Source of the DNA: Typhlomys cinereus
Lineage: Eukaryota; Chordata; Mammalia; Rodentia; Platacanthomyidae
Length of the DNA stretch: 64,000 nucleotides
Assembly (NCBI GenBank): GCA_023101885.1
Contig: JALPQD010000004.1
Location: 8,895,421-8,959,420 of the forward strand
Direction of reading: 5' to 3'
Position 1 is the first letter of the stretch, and each line of letters starts with the position of its first letter. Positions 1 to 12,174 of this stretch are shown piece after piece. Made by a program: the position numbers and the translations under genes. Under the pieces are notes generated by a model. It was given only the letters and a program-made list of their open reading frames with translations. It ran no database searches and had not been told where the DNA came from.

Positions 1-925
1 ATATTTAGTCATGACACTCCTACTAGATGAAATATGTGGTCCACACAAGTGAAAAGAAATAGGAGGGGTGTGACGGGGGAGATGAAGGGTTTTCAGGAAA
101 AGTAGGTGGGGTAAGATAGGGATTTATGGAGAGAAAAAAGAAAATAAAATTGTCATTTAAAAGAAACAGTTACAAACTTATAGAAAGGCCAACATCTTCC
201 AATGTTGATAGAAGACTAGAAAGAAAGGATTTACTTTGAAATATTTGTTCTCCTAAAAGGTAATAGCTTATTACTTATAGAGAAGAGTTCAACACAGTTG
301 CACAGGATTCTGTTAAGAATTTTAGGCTGAGGGCCCATAATGCAGAGTACCAGTGACGCTGAAAGGCTCACCTGAATCAGGTCAACCTAGTCACCTCACC
401 CTAAGGCTAGGGAACCTCTCAGAAGAGGAGCGGGAGATTGTAAGACATAAAATGGCAAGGTCCACCATTGGACAAAACATTCTACTCAAGGCAGGACTAC
501 TACATCACTGCATTGAGACTTGTCCTTACCAGACCTGCATAATGACTGACATGCCAACATGCCCACATAGACCATTGAGGAACTCAAGAGAGATGGGAAC
601 ATACAATGGAAACCTGGGGACTAAAGTGGATGAGTGAAGGGAAATGTTCCTATCAGTTGGGTAGTTGGGTGGCCTGAAGAGAGGCAACTTGGTATGTCAA
701 AGAGGCCTGAACACCCCCCCCACCAGAGTGGACAAGCTAGGGGAACCCTGGGTCCATAGAAGCAGACAGGCAGGATGGTGGGAGGGAGTGGGTGATTGAT
801 GAAGGAAAGGAGGGAGATGGGAGGAGGGGGATGAGCAAGCAGGGAATAAGTACCCAATATACTTGTAAAACTAGAAAAAATAAATTTTAAAAATGAAAAA
901 AAGAAAAGAAAAATAGAAAAAAGAA
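1..925 (+). mobile_element. L1 3' UTR with A-rich tail
   Basis: The stretch from about 340 (cataatgcagagtaccagtg) through the G-rich gggaggaggggga segment to the A-rich end at about 880-925 matches two other copies in this window (36830-37435 and 38480-39115). The first 340 bases are A/G-rich and probably the same element. Rodent L1 3' UTRs have this purine-rich character. No ORF2 part is visible before the window edge. A 94-codon frame inside is not a gene. Confidence 0.75.
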
Positions 926-1839
926 GAAGTTTGGGCTGAGGATCAGTCTTCTGCTCATGTATTTCTTTACAGGCTCAGAAACTTTGTGAAAGAGAAGTTA
1001 GAGAGACTGTAAGAGCCAGAAATCAGGAAAAAGGTTTGTAAGGTCCATCCTTGAAAACCTACATGTTCATGGAAAACCATGAGTCCACAACAGAAATGAT
1101 TATTGATGCCAAGTCTATAATGGTCCTACTTGGTCAATGGTAGCATGGATGGGAAAGAAATCCATTTGACCCTACAAAGTACTCATGAACAATTGGCAAC
1201 TAACAATACTCTGGTGGGGAAGAAGTAGCCCGTTATTGCCATTGAGGGAGCCTTCTGGGCTTCAAAAGACAGTCCTGATCCAAGATAAACAAAAAGAACA
1301 TGAATATGGGAAGAAGTCTTACAGGAAAGGGGGATTTGTTTGGAGAGTGAGGGAGATAAGAAAGAAGTAGAAAGGTTGCCATTAAATACATGTATTAAAT
1401 TATCAAAGCGCAAACTTCATAACTACAGCAAGTGGGTGGGAGGAGCTCAAGAAATGATCTGGCCAGCAAACCATTCATAACACAGACAGAAAAGCGATTG
1501 AGGTAGAATAAAGGAAATAAGCCCCAGTGTGGGATATGTTCTATTTAGGGTATTTGTGGGCAAAAATATATAAGAAACAGTTACTATTTATGGGTCTTGA
1601 TTTTGTTTTGCTTGTAATTGAGCAAGGCATTTTTCTCTCTGTGCTATCTATTCTTGTGTGTGCCTATACACTGGATATGTATTCAAAAGTTGCCTATCTA
1701 TTTGGTTTTTCTTCAATCAAACTATCAAGGCCAAAAACCTCAGGAAGTATGTTAATATAAGGCATGAGTTCTATTTCCACTATCTCACTGACTGCATGAG
1801 GTTGGGCAAGGTAACTAACATCTCTAAATCTCAACTTTC
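926..1839. other. Intergenic DNA, no gene seen
   Basis: AT-rich sequence with only short chance frames. No splice-bounded exon or RNA gene is recognisable. A short T-rich run at the right end belongs to the neighbouring L1 tail. Confidence 0.5.
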
Positions 1840-3030
1840 TTTTTTTTTATTCTACTCATACAAACTTTTTTTTTTAGAGGAAGTTTGCATCCTTTTTTTT
1901 TTCTGCTCGTACAAATATATAGGACACCCCTGTCCCCTCCTTCTCTCCACCCCTCCCTGGACCTCCCTGTTTCCTCCCCGCTTTGTCCCTTCCTTTCCCC
2001 TCCTTCCCTTTCTCCCAGTGCCCCCTCCCCCTATCTCTGAAGCATCCTTAATGGTATATCGAATTTTCTCTGGGTCCTCCTCTGATGTGTAAGGACTCAG
2101 TGCAATTCCTAGAATCTTTCTTGTGTTTCCCTTAAGTATAGGAACACTATTGTGACTGTTAATCCCTTGCTTCAAGGATCTCTAGTGCCTTTAGTCCATG
2201 CTAGAATTTGAGGGGTCAATGATACGTTGGCCTTGCCCAGATCATGCACAGTCCTGTTACCATTGCTTCGGCCCTAACTGTGTGGAATATCATGATCCTT
2301 CCATCCTTGTGCTCTACAATCTTACCGCCCCTTCTTCCGCAAATTTCCTGAGCTTCAGGATGGGGAGAGATTAGGCTGGCCTAGTTCCAGATAGTTGATA
2401 TAGTCTCTGATGTTCTTAATTATGATTTGTTGATGATTTTTTTCCAGTTTGCTGTTCCTGCAAGGCCCTTGGTTCCATCCTGATAGGTATTGGATGCACC
2501 CCCCGGCAGAGATAAAAACCTGCTAAATTAGAGTCTTGTTATAAGAGTCTATTTCAAAGATGATGGATAGAAGTAGGAGACCATGGTAAAAGAGGGGTCA
2601 ATCCCCCATTGCAAAATGGTTACCTTCTATCTGGCAGCCTGTTGCCCTCCCCTTCTGGTAAGATCATACCCCATCAGTTGCAAATGATCAGGAAGGAAAA
2701 TCTGTGAACTTAATCAGATGTCTCATTACTTACTTGCAGTCCTTGATGGGGACCTCATTTTCTCTGCCTGTAACATGGTCCCCTCTGTTTCTGGTGGGGC
2801 CCTCCTTCCCCATCCCTCCTGTTCATATCTTTGCAATTACTGTAGTGTATTACGAGGTTTATCCTTGAGTGTTCTAAGTGGGTTTGGTATAGGGCCACCT
2901 ATTAGAGAGTATACCAGCGCTTAATTTTCTGTGTCTGGGATACTTCACTCATATAATTGTTTCTTAATTCCATCCATTCTCAGCAAATTTCATTAATTCA
3001 TCATTTTTGATGGCTGAGTAGTACTCCATT
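1840..3030 (-). mobile_element. L1 3' end (ORF2 C-terminus plus 3' UTR), minus strand
   Basis: The complement runs from the ORF2 end (aatggagtactactcagccatc, about 3030 downward) through a 3' UTR to a purine-rich end and A-tail at about 1840-1910. The same UTR type is at 14765-15800 (minus) and 17686-18162 and 40925-41259 (plus). Confidence 0.8.
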
Positions 3031-3619
3031 TGATAAAATGACTTAAAATGTGCTATTCAGTTGCCAGTTTCCTCTCTTGGTATTTCAATAGGATAGAAGG
3101 TGTCGAGTCCCTACATGCATTCTAAAAAGAGATGCTAGCCAGATCCTCATTATTAGCTGTGCAGATTAGGTGAGGAGGTGAAGAGATACTAAACTTATAC
3201 TAACTTACTACATAACTTATGAAAAAAAGTTACAAAATGAAGAGGTGCCAAGTCTTATTTCAGCTAAGCAAGAATGAAGAAACTAGAGAGATGCCACCAC
3301 TGGTCCAAAGATCAATTGAGGAGATATGAAATTAGAGCTAATATAGAAAAGGACCCTAGGGTAAGAAGCTTATTCAGCACAACCTCACAGTGAACTGACC
3401 TTAGCTGTATCTTTTCCACAGACACCTGTTTGCATCTACTACTACTAAAATCTGTGTATTGATCATCAATGAAAATTAAAGTCACAGTTTGTAGAAAGGT
3501 TGTCTTGGAATCTCTCCAATTGTGTAAGTTCATACCAGAAAGGGGAGAAAAAAATTGATCAATTTGAAGAGCCAGAGAAAGGCCATTGTATGGTTCAAAG
3601 TACAACTAACAATGCCACT

Positions 3620-4010
3620 TGTTTCATTTCTATTTCACTGCTGTTTCACTGCTTCAACAAATATCTGAAAGGGAAAGGATTCATTTAATTGGCTCGCAGT
3701 TCCATATTGCAGTCCATCACTATGTAGAACTGATAGCAACAGGACTCAAGGCACTTAGGATATCACATTCATAGTCAAAACAGAGAGGAGATGCATGCAT
3801 GCGTGCTTGCCTCAACCTGACCAAGGAATGGTACAGTCCATGATGAACTGCATCTTCTCACATCAATTAATGCAACCAAAGCAGTCCCTCACAGGTATGC
3901 CCCGAGGCCAAACTTTAATTTCTGGGATCTCCTGCCAGATATACCAGCAGGTCTGACCCTAGACACAGGATGACAATTAAGGCTAATCACTATGAACTGG
4001 GGCATGCAAA
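3620..4010. repeat. Old interspersed repeat, probable MaLR/ERVL-like fragment
   Basis: Words such as ttcatttaattggctcgcagttcc and ggaatggtacagtccatgatga are shared in type with 19255-19655. The family name was not assigned. 3031-3619 and 4011-4640 hold no recognisable gene. Confidence 0.4.
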
Positions 4011-5237
4011 AAAATTACTTTTGTTTTGTTTATTTATCTAAACAGAATTTCTATTTCAATGGACCATTCTCTGAGAGATATAAAATTCCACATAGTTGCT
4101 ACAGGAGCAGTCAAGTGCCTTTGTAAATTTTTTAAGTTTCAGTTTTAAATTTAGTAAAATTCCAGATGGAACTCATTATATTCAAGAATGTCCATGTAAA
4201 CAAATACCAACATCCCAGACCCTGCAAGAGATGGCTTGAGTGGTATGGTGTGGTGTGGTCGCACACATTCCTCAGTTCTATCAGGGTCTCTACCTGACAG
4301 CCATGCTCCCGCCTCCATTCTTCAGGTCCTCCGGAGGCGACAGGCTACCCCCTTGTTGATACTTTTCTGTAGTACATAAAAAGAAGCTGGTCTCCTCAGG
4401 GCACTTTGGGATGTGGGGCTGGGCAGGGTGGAGACCTGTTTATCTCATACAATACACATGTCCCAAGGCTGTATATGAAATGGACCCAGCCACAGAGTCA
4501 TCTTTCTCTGGGACCACCACTCCCATCAGAATGTTGTTATTTCTTCCTCGGCTCTGGTCTAGAAGACATTTACTAGGGCAGACTTGGGATTCAGACATGC
4601 CTCCCCTGCACACATGCACTTCAGATACGCAAATTTACCTTTAATTCTTACTTCTTTTCCTAAAAAAAGATGAGAGGAGGCCCCATTCAGGCCCCATTCA
4701 ATACAAGAGGCATTCCCGCACCCCAAACCGCACTTACGATCCAAAATAGAACGCACACCGCGGGCACATAATATTTAAAACACTCCACATTCAAGATAAA
4801 GAACTGGTGGACTTGAGAGCTTCAAGGGAGAAAACAAGTCACTTTTAAAGGCACACCATTAAATAACAAATGACTTCTCAGTCGAAACCGTAAAAGCAAG
4901 AAGAGCTTGGGAGAGACATTACTTCAAGTATTGAATGAGCAAAAATGTCAACCCATGCTGATTTCCTACAAAAACTATCAGTCATGCTCGAGGGCAGAAA
5001 GAAAAATTTTTCCAGCACAAAGACAACTTGAAGGATACATGGGCCACCAAACTCAGGCCTTCAAAAATGCTAGAAATGAACTCAAGCGTGAAGAAAAAAA
5101 CAAAGCATATTCCAGGAGAACAGAAGGCAAATATAACACCCTTCAATAGCGAAGCAATATACTTATAAAAGCTACTAAACATAATAAAATGTCTGCGAAT
5201 TAAAAATAGTTTCTCCATTATAACACTAAATTGTTAA

Positions 5238-5984
5238 CTTTTCTTTTGTTTGTTTTTTTGTTTTTTTTTCGTTTTTTGTTGTTGTTTTTTTTGTTTTTTT
5301 TTTTTTCGTTTGTTTCTTTTTTTTGTGGGTGGGTTTTTTTGTGTTGTTTTTGTTTTTTTTTGTGTTGTTGTTTTTTTTTTTTTCTTTTTTTTTTTTTGTT
5401 TTTTGTTTTTGGGTTTTTTTTTTTGGTTTTTTTTTTCTTTGGTTTTGTTTGTGTTTTTTTTGTTGTTTTGTTGGTTGTTTTTTGTGTTTTTTTGTTGTTT
5501 GCTTTTTTTTGTTTTTGTTTTTTTTTTTTTTTGTTGTGTTTTTTTTGTTTGTTTTTTTTTTTTTTTTGTTTTGTTTGTTTTTTTTTTGTTGTTTTGGTTT
5601 TGTCTTGTTTCTTTTTTCCTTTTTGGTTTTTTTTGTCTTTTTGTCTTTGTTTTTTTTTTTGATTTTTTTTTTTGTTTTCTGGTTTTTTTTTGTTTTTGGT
5701 TTGTTTTTTTTTTTTTTTTTGTTCTTTTTTTTGGTTTTTTTTTTTTTTGTTTTTTTGGTTTGTTGTTTTTTTTGTGTCGGTTTGTTTTTTTGGGTGGTTT
5801 TGTGTTTTGGTTTTTTTGTGTTTTGTTTTTTGGTGTGGTTTTTTTTTGTTTTTTTTTTGTTTGTTGTTTGCGTTTTTGTTTTGTTTTTGTTTTTTTTTTT
5901 TTTGGGTTTTTTTTGTTTCTTGTGTGTTTTGGTTTTTTTTTTTTTTTGTTGTGGTTTTTTTTTTGTGTTTTTGTTGTGTTGTTG
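5238..5984. repeat. T/G-only low-complexity block within L1 ORF2
   Basis: 747 bases made of T runs split by G or GG, with scattered single C and one A (5662). No clean repeat unit is visible. The long frames of Phe/Cys/Leu/Val on the plus strand and Lys/Asn/Thr on the minus strand are artefacts of composition. The L1 resumes in register on both sides (gttaa before, gacttaattcacc after). Confidence 0.95.
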
Positions 5985-7520
5985 ACTTAATTCACCGATC
6001 AAGGGACACAGATTACAAAACTTGGATTAAAAATCACAATCCATCAATCTGTGCCTGCAGGAAACCCATCTCACCACACAAAGATAGCACGCTCTAAAAA
6101 TAAAAAGGCTGGTAACAATTCTACAAGCAAAATGGAAGCAGAAAACAGCAGGGGTAGCCATTTCTGCTATCAGACAAAGTGGATTTCAACCAAAAAAAAA
6201 TTATAGAGACACGGATGGATACTACATTTTAGTCACAGGTACAATTCACCAGGAAGATTTCACAATACTGAACCTATATGCACCCAATACGGGCCCCTCC
6301 ACATTCTTAAGAAAACCCTACAGCAATCTAAGCAAGAAATCACCCCCCAAACGATATTCTTGGGGACTTCAACACCGCCCTCTCTACATGGGATAGATCA
6401 CAGGTCAAAAGCTTAACAGATACACTTTGGGACTTAATCAAACCCTGAAAGAAATGGACCTGACAGATCTCTATCGAACTTTCACCCACGCCCAAAGACT
6501 ACACCTTTTTCTCAGCAGCACACGGAACTTTCTCCAAAATAGATCACATATTGGGCCACAAAATGATCTACACTATACCAAGAAAGTTGAAATTCTAACC
6601 TGTGCCCTATCAGGACCCACCGGCCTAAAGCTGGACATCCACACACATCACACAAGAGAAAAAACACTAACTCCTGGAAAACTTACACTATGCATTGCTG
6701 ATGGAGAACTGGATTCAGGAAGAAATTAAAAAGGAAATTCAAGATTTCCTGAAAGTGAATGATAACGAAAATACAACTTACCAAAATCTCTGGGACACAA
6801 TGAAAGCTGTTCTAAGAGGTAAGTTCATAGCTCTTAATGCCCACGTCAAAAAATGGAAACATCGGAAATAACACAATTACAATGCAGCTTAAAGCTTTAG
6901 AGAAACTAGAGCAATCTGATCCCAAAAGCAGTAGAAGGGAAGGATTAGCAAAATAAGGGAGAAATATCTGAAACGGACTAAGAAAACGATAGAAAAAATC
7001 AACCAACAAAAGCTGGTTCTTTGAAAAAATCAACAAGATTGATACACCCCTAGCTAAATTAACCAAAAGCAAGAGAGAGAAAACCCAAATTACAAAATTA
7101 GAAATGAACATGGAGTTCACTACTGATACCCAAGAATCCAGAGAATTATAACATCATATTTCAAAAACTTTACTCTGTGAAGTTTGAACAACACAAAAAG
7201 GGATGGATGAATTTCTAAGTAAACACAACTTACCTAAATTGAATCGGAAGTTGTGAATTATTTAATAGTCTATAACATATAAGGAAATTGAGGAGTAATC
7301 TCGCATCTTCCACCAAAACAAATGTCCTGGACCAGATGGATTCAGCACAGAGTTTTACCAGACATTTAAGGAGTTAATAACACCAATACTCCTTAAACTG
7401 TTCCATCAAATAGCAAAGGAAGGAACACTACCAAATTCCTTCTATGAAGCTAATATCGTTTTAATCCCAAAACCTAATAAAGATTCACTTAAAAAAGAAA
7501 ACTATAGGCCGATCTCCCTG

Positions 7521-8243
7521 ATGAACACAGACGCAAAGATTCTCAACAAAGTCTTAGCAAATCGGATTCAAAAACATATCAAAAAGATCATTCACGGGGA
7601 CCAAGTAGGCTTCATCCCTGGCACACAAGGTTGGTTCAACATACGCAAATCAATAAATGTAATTCATCATGTAAACCAGTCCAAAGTCCAAGACCACATG
7701 ATACTCTCGATAGATGCAGAAAAAGCTTTTGACAAGATCCAACAGCCTTTTATGATCAAAACGCTAGAGACAGTAGGAATGGAAGGAACCTTTATCAATA
7801 TAATAAAAGCTGTATACAACAAGCTCACAGCAAGGATTATGCTCAATGGGGAACAATTGGAAGCATTCCCACTTCGATCAGGAACAAGACAAGGCTGTCC
7901 ACTCTCACCACTTCTATTCAATATTGTACTTGAAGTCTTAGCTGAAGCCATAAGACAAGAAAGGGAAATAAGAGGGATTCAAATCGGCAAGGAAGAAATC
8001 AAGCTATCCCTATTTGCAGATGACATGATCTTATACCTGAGGGATCCCAAAAACTCCACCAGGAAGCTCCTGGAAGTAATTGAGAAGTTCAGCAGGGTGG
8101 CAGGATACAAAATAAATGTGCAAAAATCAGAGGCCTTCCTATATGCCCAGAATGAAAGAAGTGAAAAAGCCTTGAGAGAAACCATGCCATTTACTGTAAC
8201 CCCTAAAAAAATGAAATACCTTGATATAAACCTAAGGAGGTAA
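7521..8243 (+). pseudogene. L1 ORF2 fragment, reverse transcriptase domain
   Basis: A 240-codon open segment without a natural start or end. It contains RT blocks: [33 protein letters not shown] (motif A), [16 protein letters not shown] (motif B) and [11 protein letters not shown] (motif C, FADD catalytic pair). The motif A and C aspartates are all present. It stops at 8241-8243 where the frame shifts. It is part of the L1 at 4645-9905 and is a fossil of the element's enzyme, not a host gene. Confidence 0.9.
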
Positions 8244-10039
8244 AAGACCTTTACAATGAAAACTTTAAAACCCTAAAGAAAGAAATTGCAGAAGACACCA
8301 GAAGGTGGAAAGACCTCCCTTGTTCCTGGATTGGCAGAATCAACATTGTAAAAATGACCATCCTACCAAAGGCAGTATACAGATTCAATGCTATACCAAT
8401 CAAAATCCCAAAGCAATTCTTCAAAGAAGTTGACCAAACAATCTCAAAGTTCATATGGAGGCACAAAAGACCCAGGATAGCAAAAACAATCCTGAGTAAC
8501 AAAAACACAGCTGGAGGTATTACCATACCAAACCTAAGTTTATACTACAAATCCATAGTTATAAAGACAGCCTGGTACTAGCTCCAAAATAGACACACAG
8601 ATCAATGGATAAGGATTGAAGATCCAGATATAAGCCCACAAAGTTACAGCCATTTGGTCTTTGACAAAGGGGCCCAAAGAATCCAATGGAAAAAGAACAG
8701 CATCTTCAACAAATGGGGCTGGCAAAACTGGATCTCCACATGCAGAAGATTAAAGCTGGACCCGTACTTGTCACCATGTACAAGACTTAATTCCAAATGG
8801 ATCAAGGACCTTGATATCAGGCCAGAGACTTTAAAAACCATAGTTGAAAGGATAGGGAACTCCCTCGAGCTCATTGGGCTAGGCCAACACTTCCTAAACA
8901 GACATCCAATGGCACAGCCACTGCTACCAACTCTCAACAGTTGGGATCTTGTGAAATTAAAGAGCTTCTGTTCAGATAAAGAGATTGTCACACGAGCTCA
9001 AAGGCAACCCACAGAATGGGAGAAAATCTTCACTAACCACATATCTGACAGAGCTCTACTGTCCAGAGTGCACAAAGAACTTAGAAAATTAAACTCCAAG
9101 GAAAACACTGGCCCAATTAAAAAATGGGCCCTGGAACTTCAAAGAAACTTTACCAGGGATGAAATTAAAATGTCTAACAATTATCTTAAAACATGCTCCA
9201 CTTCCTTCGCCATCAGGGAAATGCAAAACTTCCCTGAGATATCATCTCACCCCAGTCAGGATGGCAAAAATCCACAATACAAACAACGACAAATGCTGGA
9301 GAGGATGTGGAGAGAGGGGAACTCTCCTACATTGTTGGTGGGAATGCAGGCTCATACAGCCACTCTGGCGAGCCGTCTGGAGATTCTTAAAGAAATTAAA
9401 GATTGAAATGCCATATGACCCTGCTATCCCACTTTTGGGAATAACCCCCCATGCAGCAGAGGTTCGCCTCGATAGCACAAGCTCGACCATGTTCATAGCA
9501 GCACTGTTTACAATAGCAAAGTCATGGAATCAACCTAAATGTCCAACAGTTGACGAGTGGATAAGGAAACTGTGGTACATCTATACAATGGAGTACTACT
9601 CAGCCATCAAAAATGATGAATTACTGGAATTTGCTGGGAAATGGATGTCATTAGAAAGAATTATATTAAGTGAAGTATCCCAAACCCAGACAATTAAGCG
9701 CCGTATGTACTCCCTAATAGGTGGCTCCTAGTACCAAACTCACCCAGCCCACATTGAGACACTCAAAAGTAAACCTATGTAACACAGTAATTGCAAGGAT
9801 TATGAACAAGAGAGATGGGTTAGGAGGGCCACACCAGAAACAAGGAGAGAGGAGACCATGTTACAGCAGAGAAAATAGGCCTCCATCAAGGTCTGCAAGT
9901 AAGTAATGAGAAAAATCAAATTATAATTATGGAATTATATGCATGACTGCTTTATAAATAGTCTCTCAATAGCTTATCATGCAAAAGTTTATATATGTAA
10001 AAAATAATTTAAAGTAATGTTTGCAGTGAATATCTCTGT

Positions 10040-10245
10040 GCATGCTCCCTAAAATTTGCCTTTGTCCTATTCTTCATTTGACACATCTGTCTGGGCCACA
10101 GACTTCTGCAGATTCTTCTGCCTTTGTTTCCCATCCTGCTGTAGGAGCACTGGAATTACAGATGTGTGATGTCACACCTGGCTTTAATATGGGGTCTGAA
10201 GATTCATGTTTGCATGGCAAGTGCTTTATTGACTGAACCATCTCT
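10040..10245 (-). mobile_element. B1/ID (B4-type) SINE, diverged
   Basis: The complement shows an ID-like head (tgaagagatggttcagtcaataaag) and a B1-like body (gtgtgacatcacacatctgtaattccag). The copy is old. 10246-11050 is AT-rich with no gene seen, apart from L1-like words near 10600-10850. Confidence 0.6.
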
Positions 10246-11164
10246 TCAGATGTATCTATTGTTTTTATTGTAAAATTTATATATAAGGAAAAATCTAAAT
10301 TTCAAGTGTACATTTATTGAGTTTTGACAAATTTATACTTATTTAAACCTGGACTCAATATGATATTGAACCAAAGACTGGAAAGGCTTGCTTGTGCCTT
10401 TTCTGGGTCCATTTCTGCTCCTTAACTTGAGGGTAACTGGAATTCTGATTGCTTTCTTACAATAGAAAAGCTTATTTGTTCTAGATGTTTATAAATATAC
10501 TCATACAGTGAGTGTTCATGTTTTTCTATGTAAGTGCAGTATAATTATTTTGAGATTCGCCCATGTTAGTTTTTAATCAGTTATTTGTTCTTTTATTGTT
10601 GAGCTATAGTATAGTCTATGGATATAATAGTGAGTTCATCCACTTGCTTATTGGTGAACTTCTTGGAATTTTTCAACTGGGAATATTATGAACGCAGATA
10701 CAATGAATATTTAGTGCATAAATCTTTTTAAAGACAAATGTTTACATTTTCTTGGGGAAAGACCTAGAAGTGAAGTCACTTCACCTGTTAGATGAATGTT
10801 TTGTGAATATTTTCACAAGTGTCTATCAAGTTCATCAATGACAGCTTTTGATGAAAAATTTACAAATTTTGGCAAAATGTTTTGTTCGTTATATTGTTTT
10901 GTTGCTTTACGGTTCACATCAAGATTATGCTCCTTTTGAGTTAATATTTATGTATGTGTTTTTAATGTGGATATTTGGTTTTTTTACTACTCTTACTAAA
11001 ACCTTTAAAACCATTGTTTTCTCATAAAGATTTTTATAAAAATTCTCTGTACTTATGTATTGCTTTAATTTTTATTTTTGGGCATGTGTATGTGTTTGTG
11101 TATGTGGGTATACACACATGTATATGTGGGTCCACGTGGAGGCCAAAGGTCAATGTTGGGAACC

Positions 11165-11428
11165 TTTTTTTAAATTTATTTATTTGTTTATGCATGTCAG
11201 AGGGCATTGTATATCTCTGTGGAAGACCAAGGATAACTTCAGGAATCATCCTGGATTGTTTCCATCTCCTTTTTTACTTTATGCTGGGATTTCCCAGGCT
11301 CCAGGCTGGAAGTTCAGGCCACTGTGGGTTCTGCCTGGCATTTTTTACATGGGACCGGGGATCAGAATTCAGGTCCTTTGGCTTCCAAGGCATAGTCTTC
11401 TGCTTCCTGAGCCATCGCTCCAGCCCAG
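11165..11428 (-). mobile_element. tRNA-headed SINE nested in B4
   Basis: The complement starts gggctggagcgatggctcagg and ends in an AT-rich tail (aaataaatttaaaaaaa). It belongs to the window's common SINE family, with body words ggaatcatcc and gggatttcccaggct. Confidence 0.75.
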
Positions 11429-11451
11429 GTGTCATCTTCAATTACTCTCCA

Positions 11452-11467
11452 CTTTTCTTTTCTTTTC

Positions 11468-11498
<31 letters not shown>

Positions 11499-11776
11499 CT
11501 TTTCTTTTCTTTTCTTTTCTTTTCTTTTCTTTTCTTTTCTTTTCTTTTCTTTTCTTTCTTTTCTTTTCTTTTCTTTCGGTCTTCTCTCTCCTCTTTTTTT
11601 CTTCTCTGCTTCTCTTCCCCTTCCACCTCTCCCCTCCCCCTCCTCTCCCCTCCCCTCCCATTCCCTCCTAGTCCCCCCTTCCCCTTCCCTTCCCTCCCTT
11701 CCTTCTCTTCCCTTCCCTTCTCCTTCCCTTCCCTTCCCCTTTCCTTTCCTTTCTTTCTTTTTTTTTTTTTTTTTGA
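11452..11776. repeat. (TTTTC)n microsatellite and pyrimidine tract
   Basis: About 25 units of TTTTC (11452-11575) are followed by about 200 bp of C/T-only sequence ending in a T run. The tract lies where the B4 element has its own short T run. Confidence 0.95.
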
Positions 11777-12174
11777 GACAGATTACTGGAGCGCACAGAT
11801 TCAGCTGGACTAACTGGTAGTAAACCTCAAGGATACTTTTGTCTCTGCCTTCCCAGCATTGGGGTTCCAGATCTGAATTGCACACAGTGTTCTATTTTTA
11901 AGTGGGCCTTGGGGATCCAATCTTAGGTCCTCATACTTGACAGTAAGCAGTTTACCAAGTGAGTCATCTCCCCAGCCTTTGTTGCTTTGCTGTTACTGTT
12001 CTTGTAGCTATGATGTACTCACTGGAGTGAACAATGCAAATGTGTTTTCTTAATGTGTTGTAGGCCAAAAGTCCGATATGAGTTGCCTAGAGCTAAATCA
12101 AGGTGTTGGCAGTACTATGCACTTTTCTGGAAGTCATAAATAAATAAAAGATTCAAGAGGCCACCAATTTTCCT

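Larger units (their letters stand above)
4645..9905 (+). mobile_element. L1 element, 5'-truncated, with broken ORF1/ORF2 and a T/G insertion
   Basis: It starts within ORF1 (attcaatacaagaggcattc, with a local duplication of ggccccattca), passes the ORF1 end (about 5150), and enters ORF2 at about 5200. A 747-bp T/G block interrupts the ORF2 start at 5238-5984. The endonuclease region (5985-7150) is frameshifted repeatedly. The reverse-transcriptase core is open at 7521-8243, and later ORF2 pieces are readable at 8354-8581, 8654-9406 and 9159-9731, ending near [14 protein letters not shown] as in rodent L1. A short 3' UTR follows to about 9905. The copy cannot move by itself because ORF1 is incomplete and ORF2 is broken. 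Confidence 0.92.
11055..11985 (-). mobile_element. B4-type SINE split by another SINE and a pyrimidine tract
   Basis: Left part 11055-11164 (tgtgggtccacgtggaggccaaaggtcaatgttggg), short middle part 11429-11454, and right part 11777-11985 (gagacagattactggagcgcacagattcagctgg to gtcatctccccagcc) together form one element written 3' to 5'. Two later events split it: a SINE (11165-11428) and a TTTTC expansion. Confidence 0.65.

Noticed and set aside
353..637. 94-codon frame near the left edge
   Set aside because: Lies within an L1 3' UTR that recurs at 36830-37435 and 38480-39115.
5226..6002. 258-codon lysine-rich minus frame and several Phe/Cys-rich plus frames
   Set aside because: They come only from the T/G low-complexity block. 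No domain, no start context, and strongly biased residues.
7001..7120. Minus-strand hydrophobic frame (6812-7120) as membrane protein
   Set aside because: Antisense to A-rich L1 ORF2, which always gives Phe/Leu/Ser-rich complements.
11362..11885. Long Lys/Glu/Arg-rich and Ser/Phe/Leu-rich frames
   Set aside because: Translation of the TTTTC repeat and pyrimidine tract, not genes.
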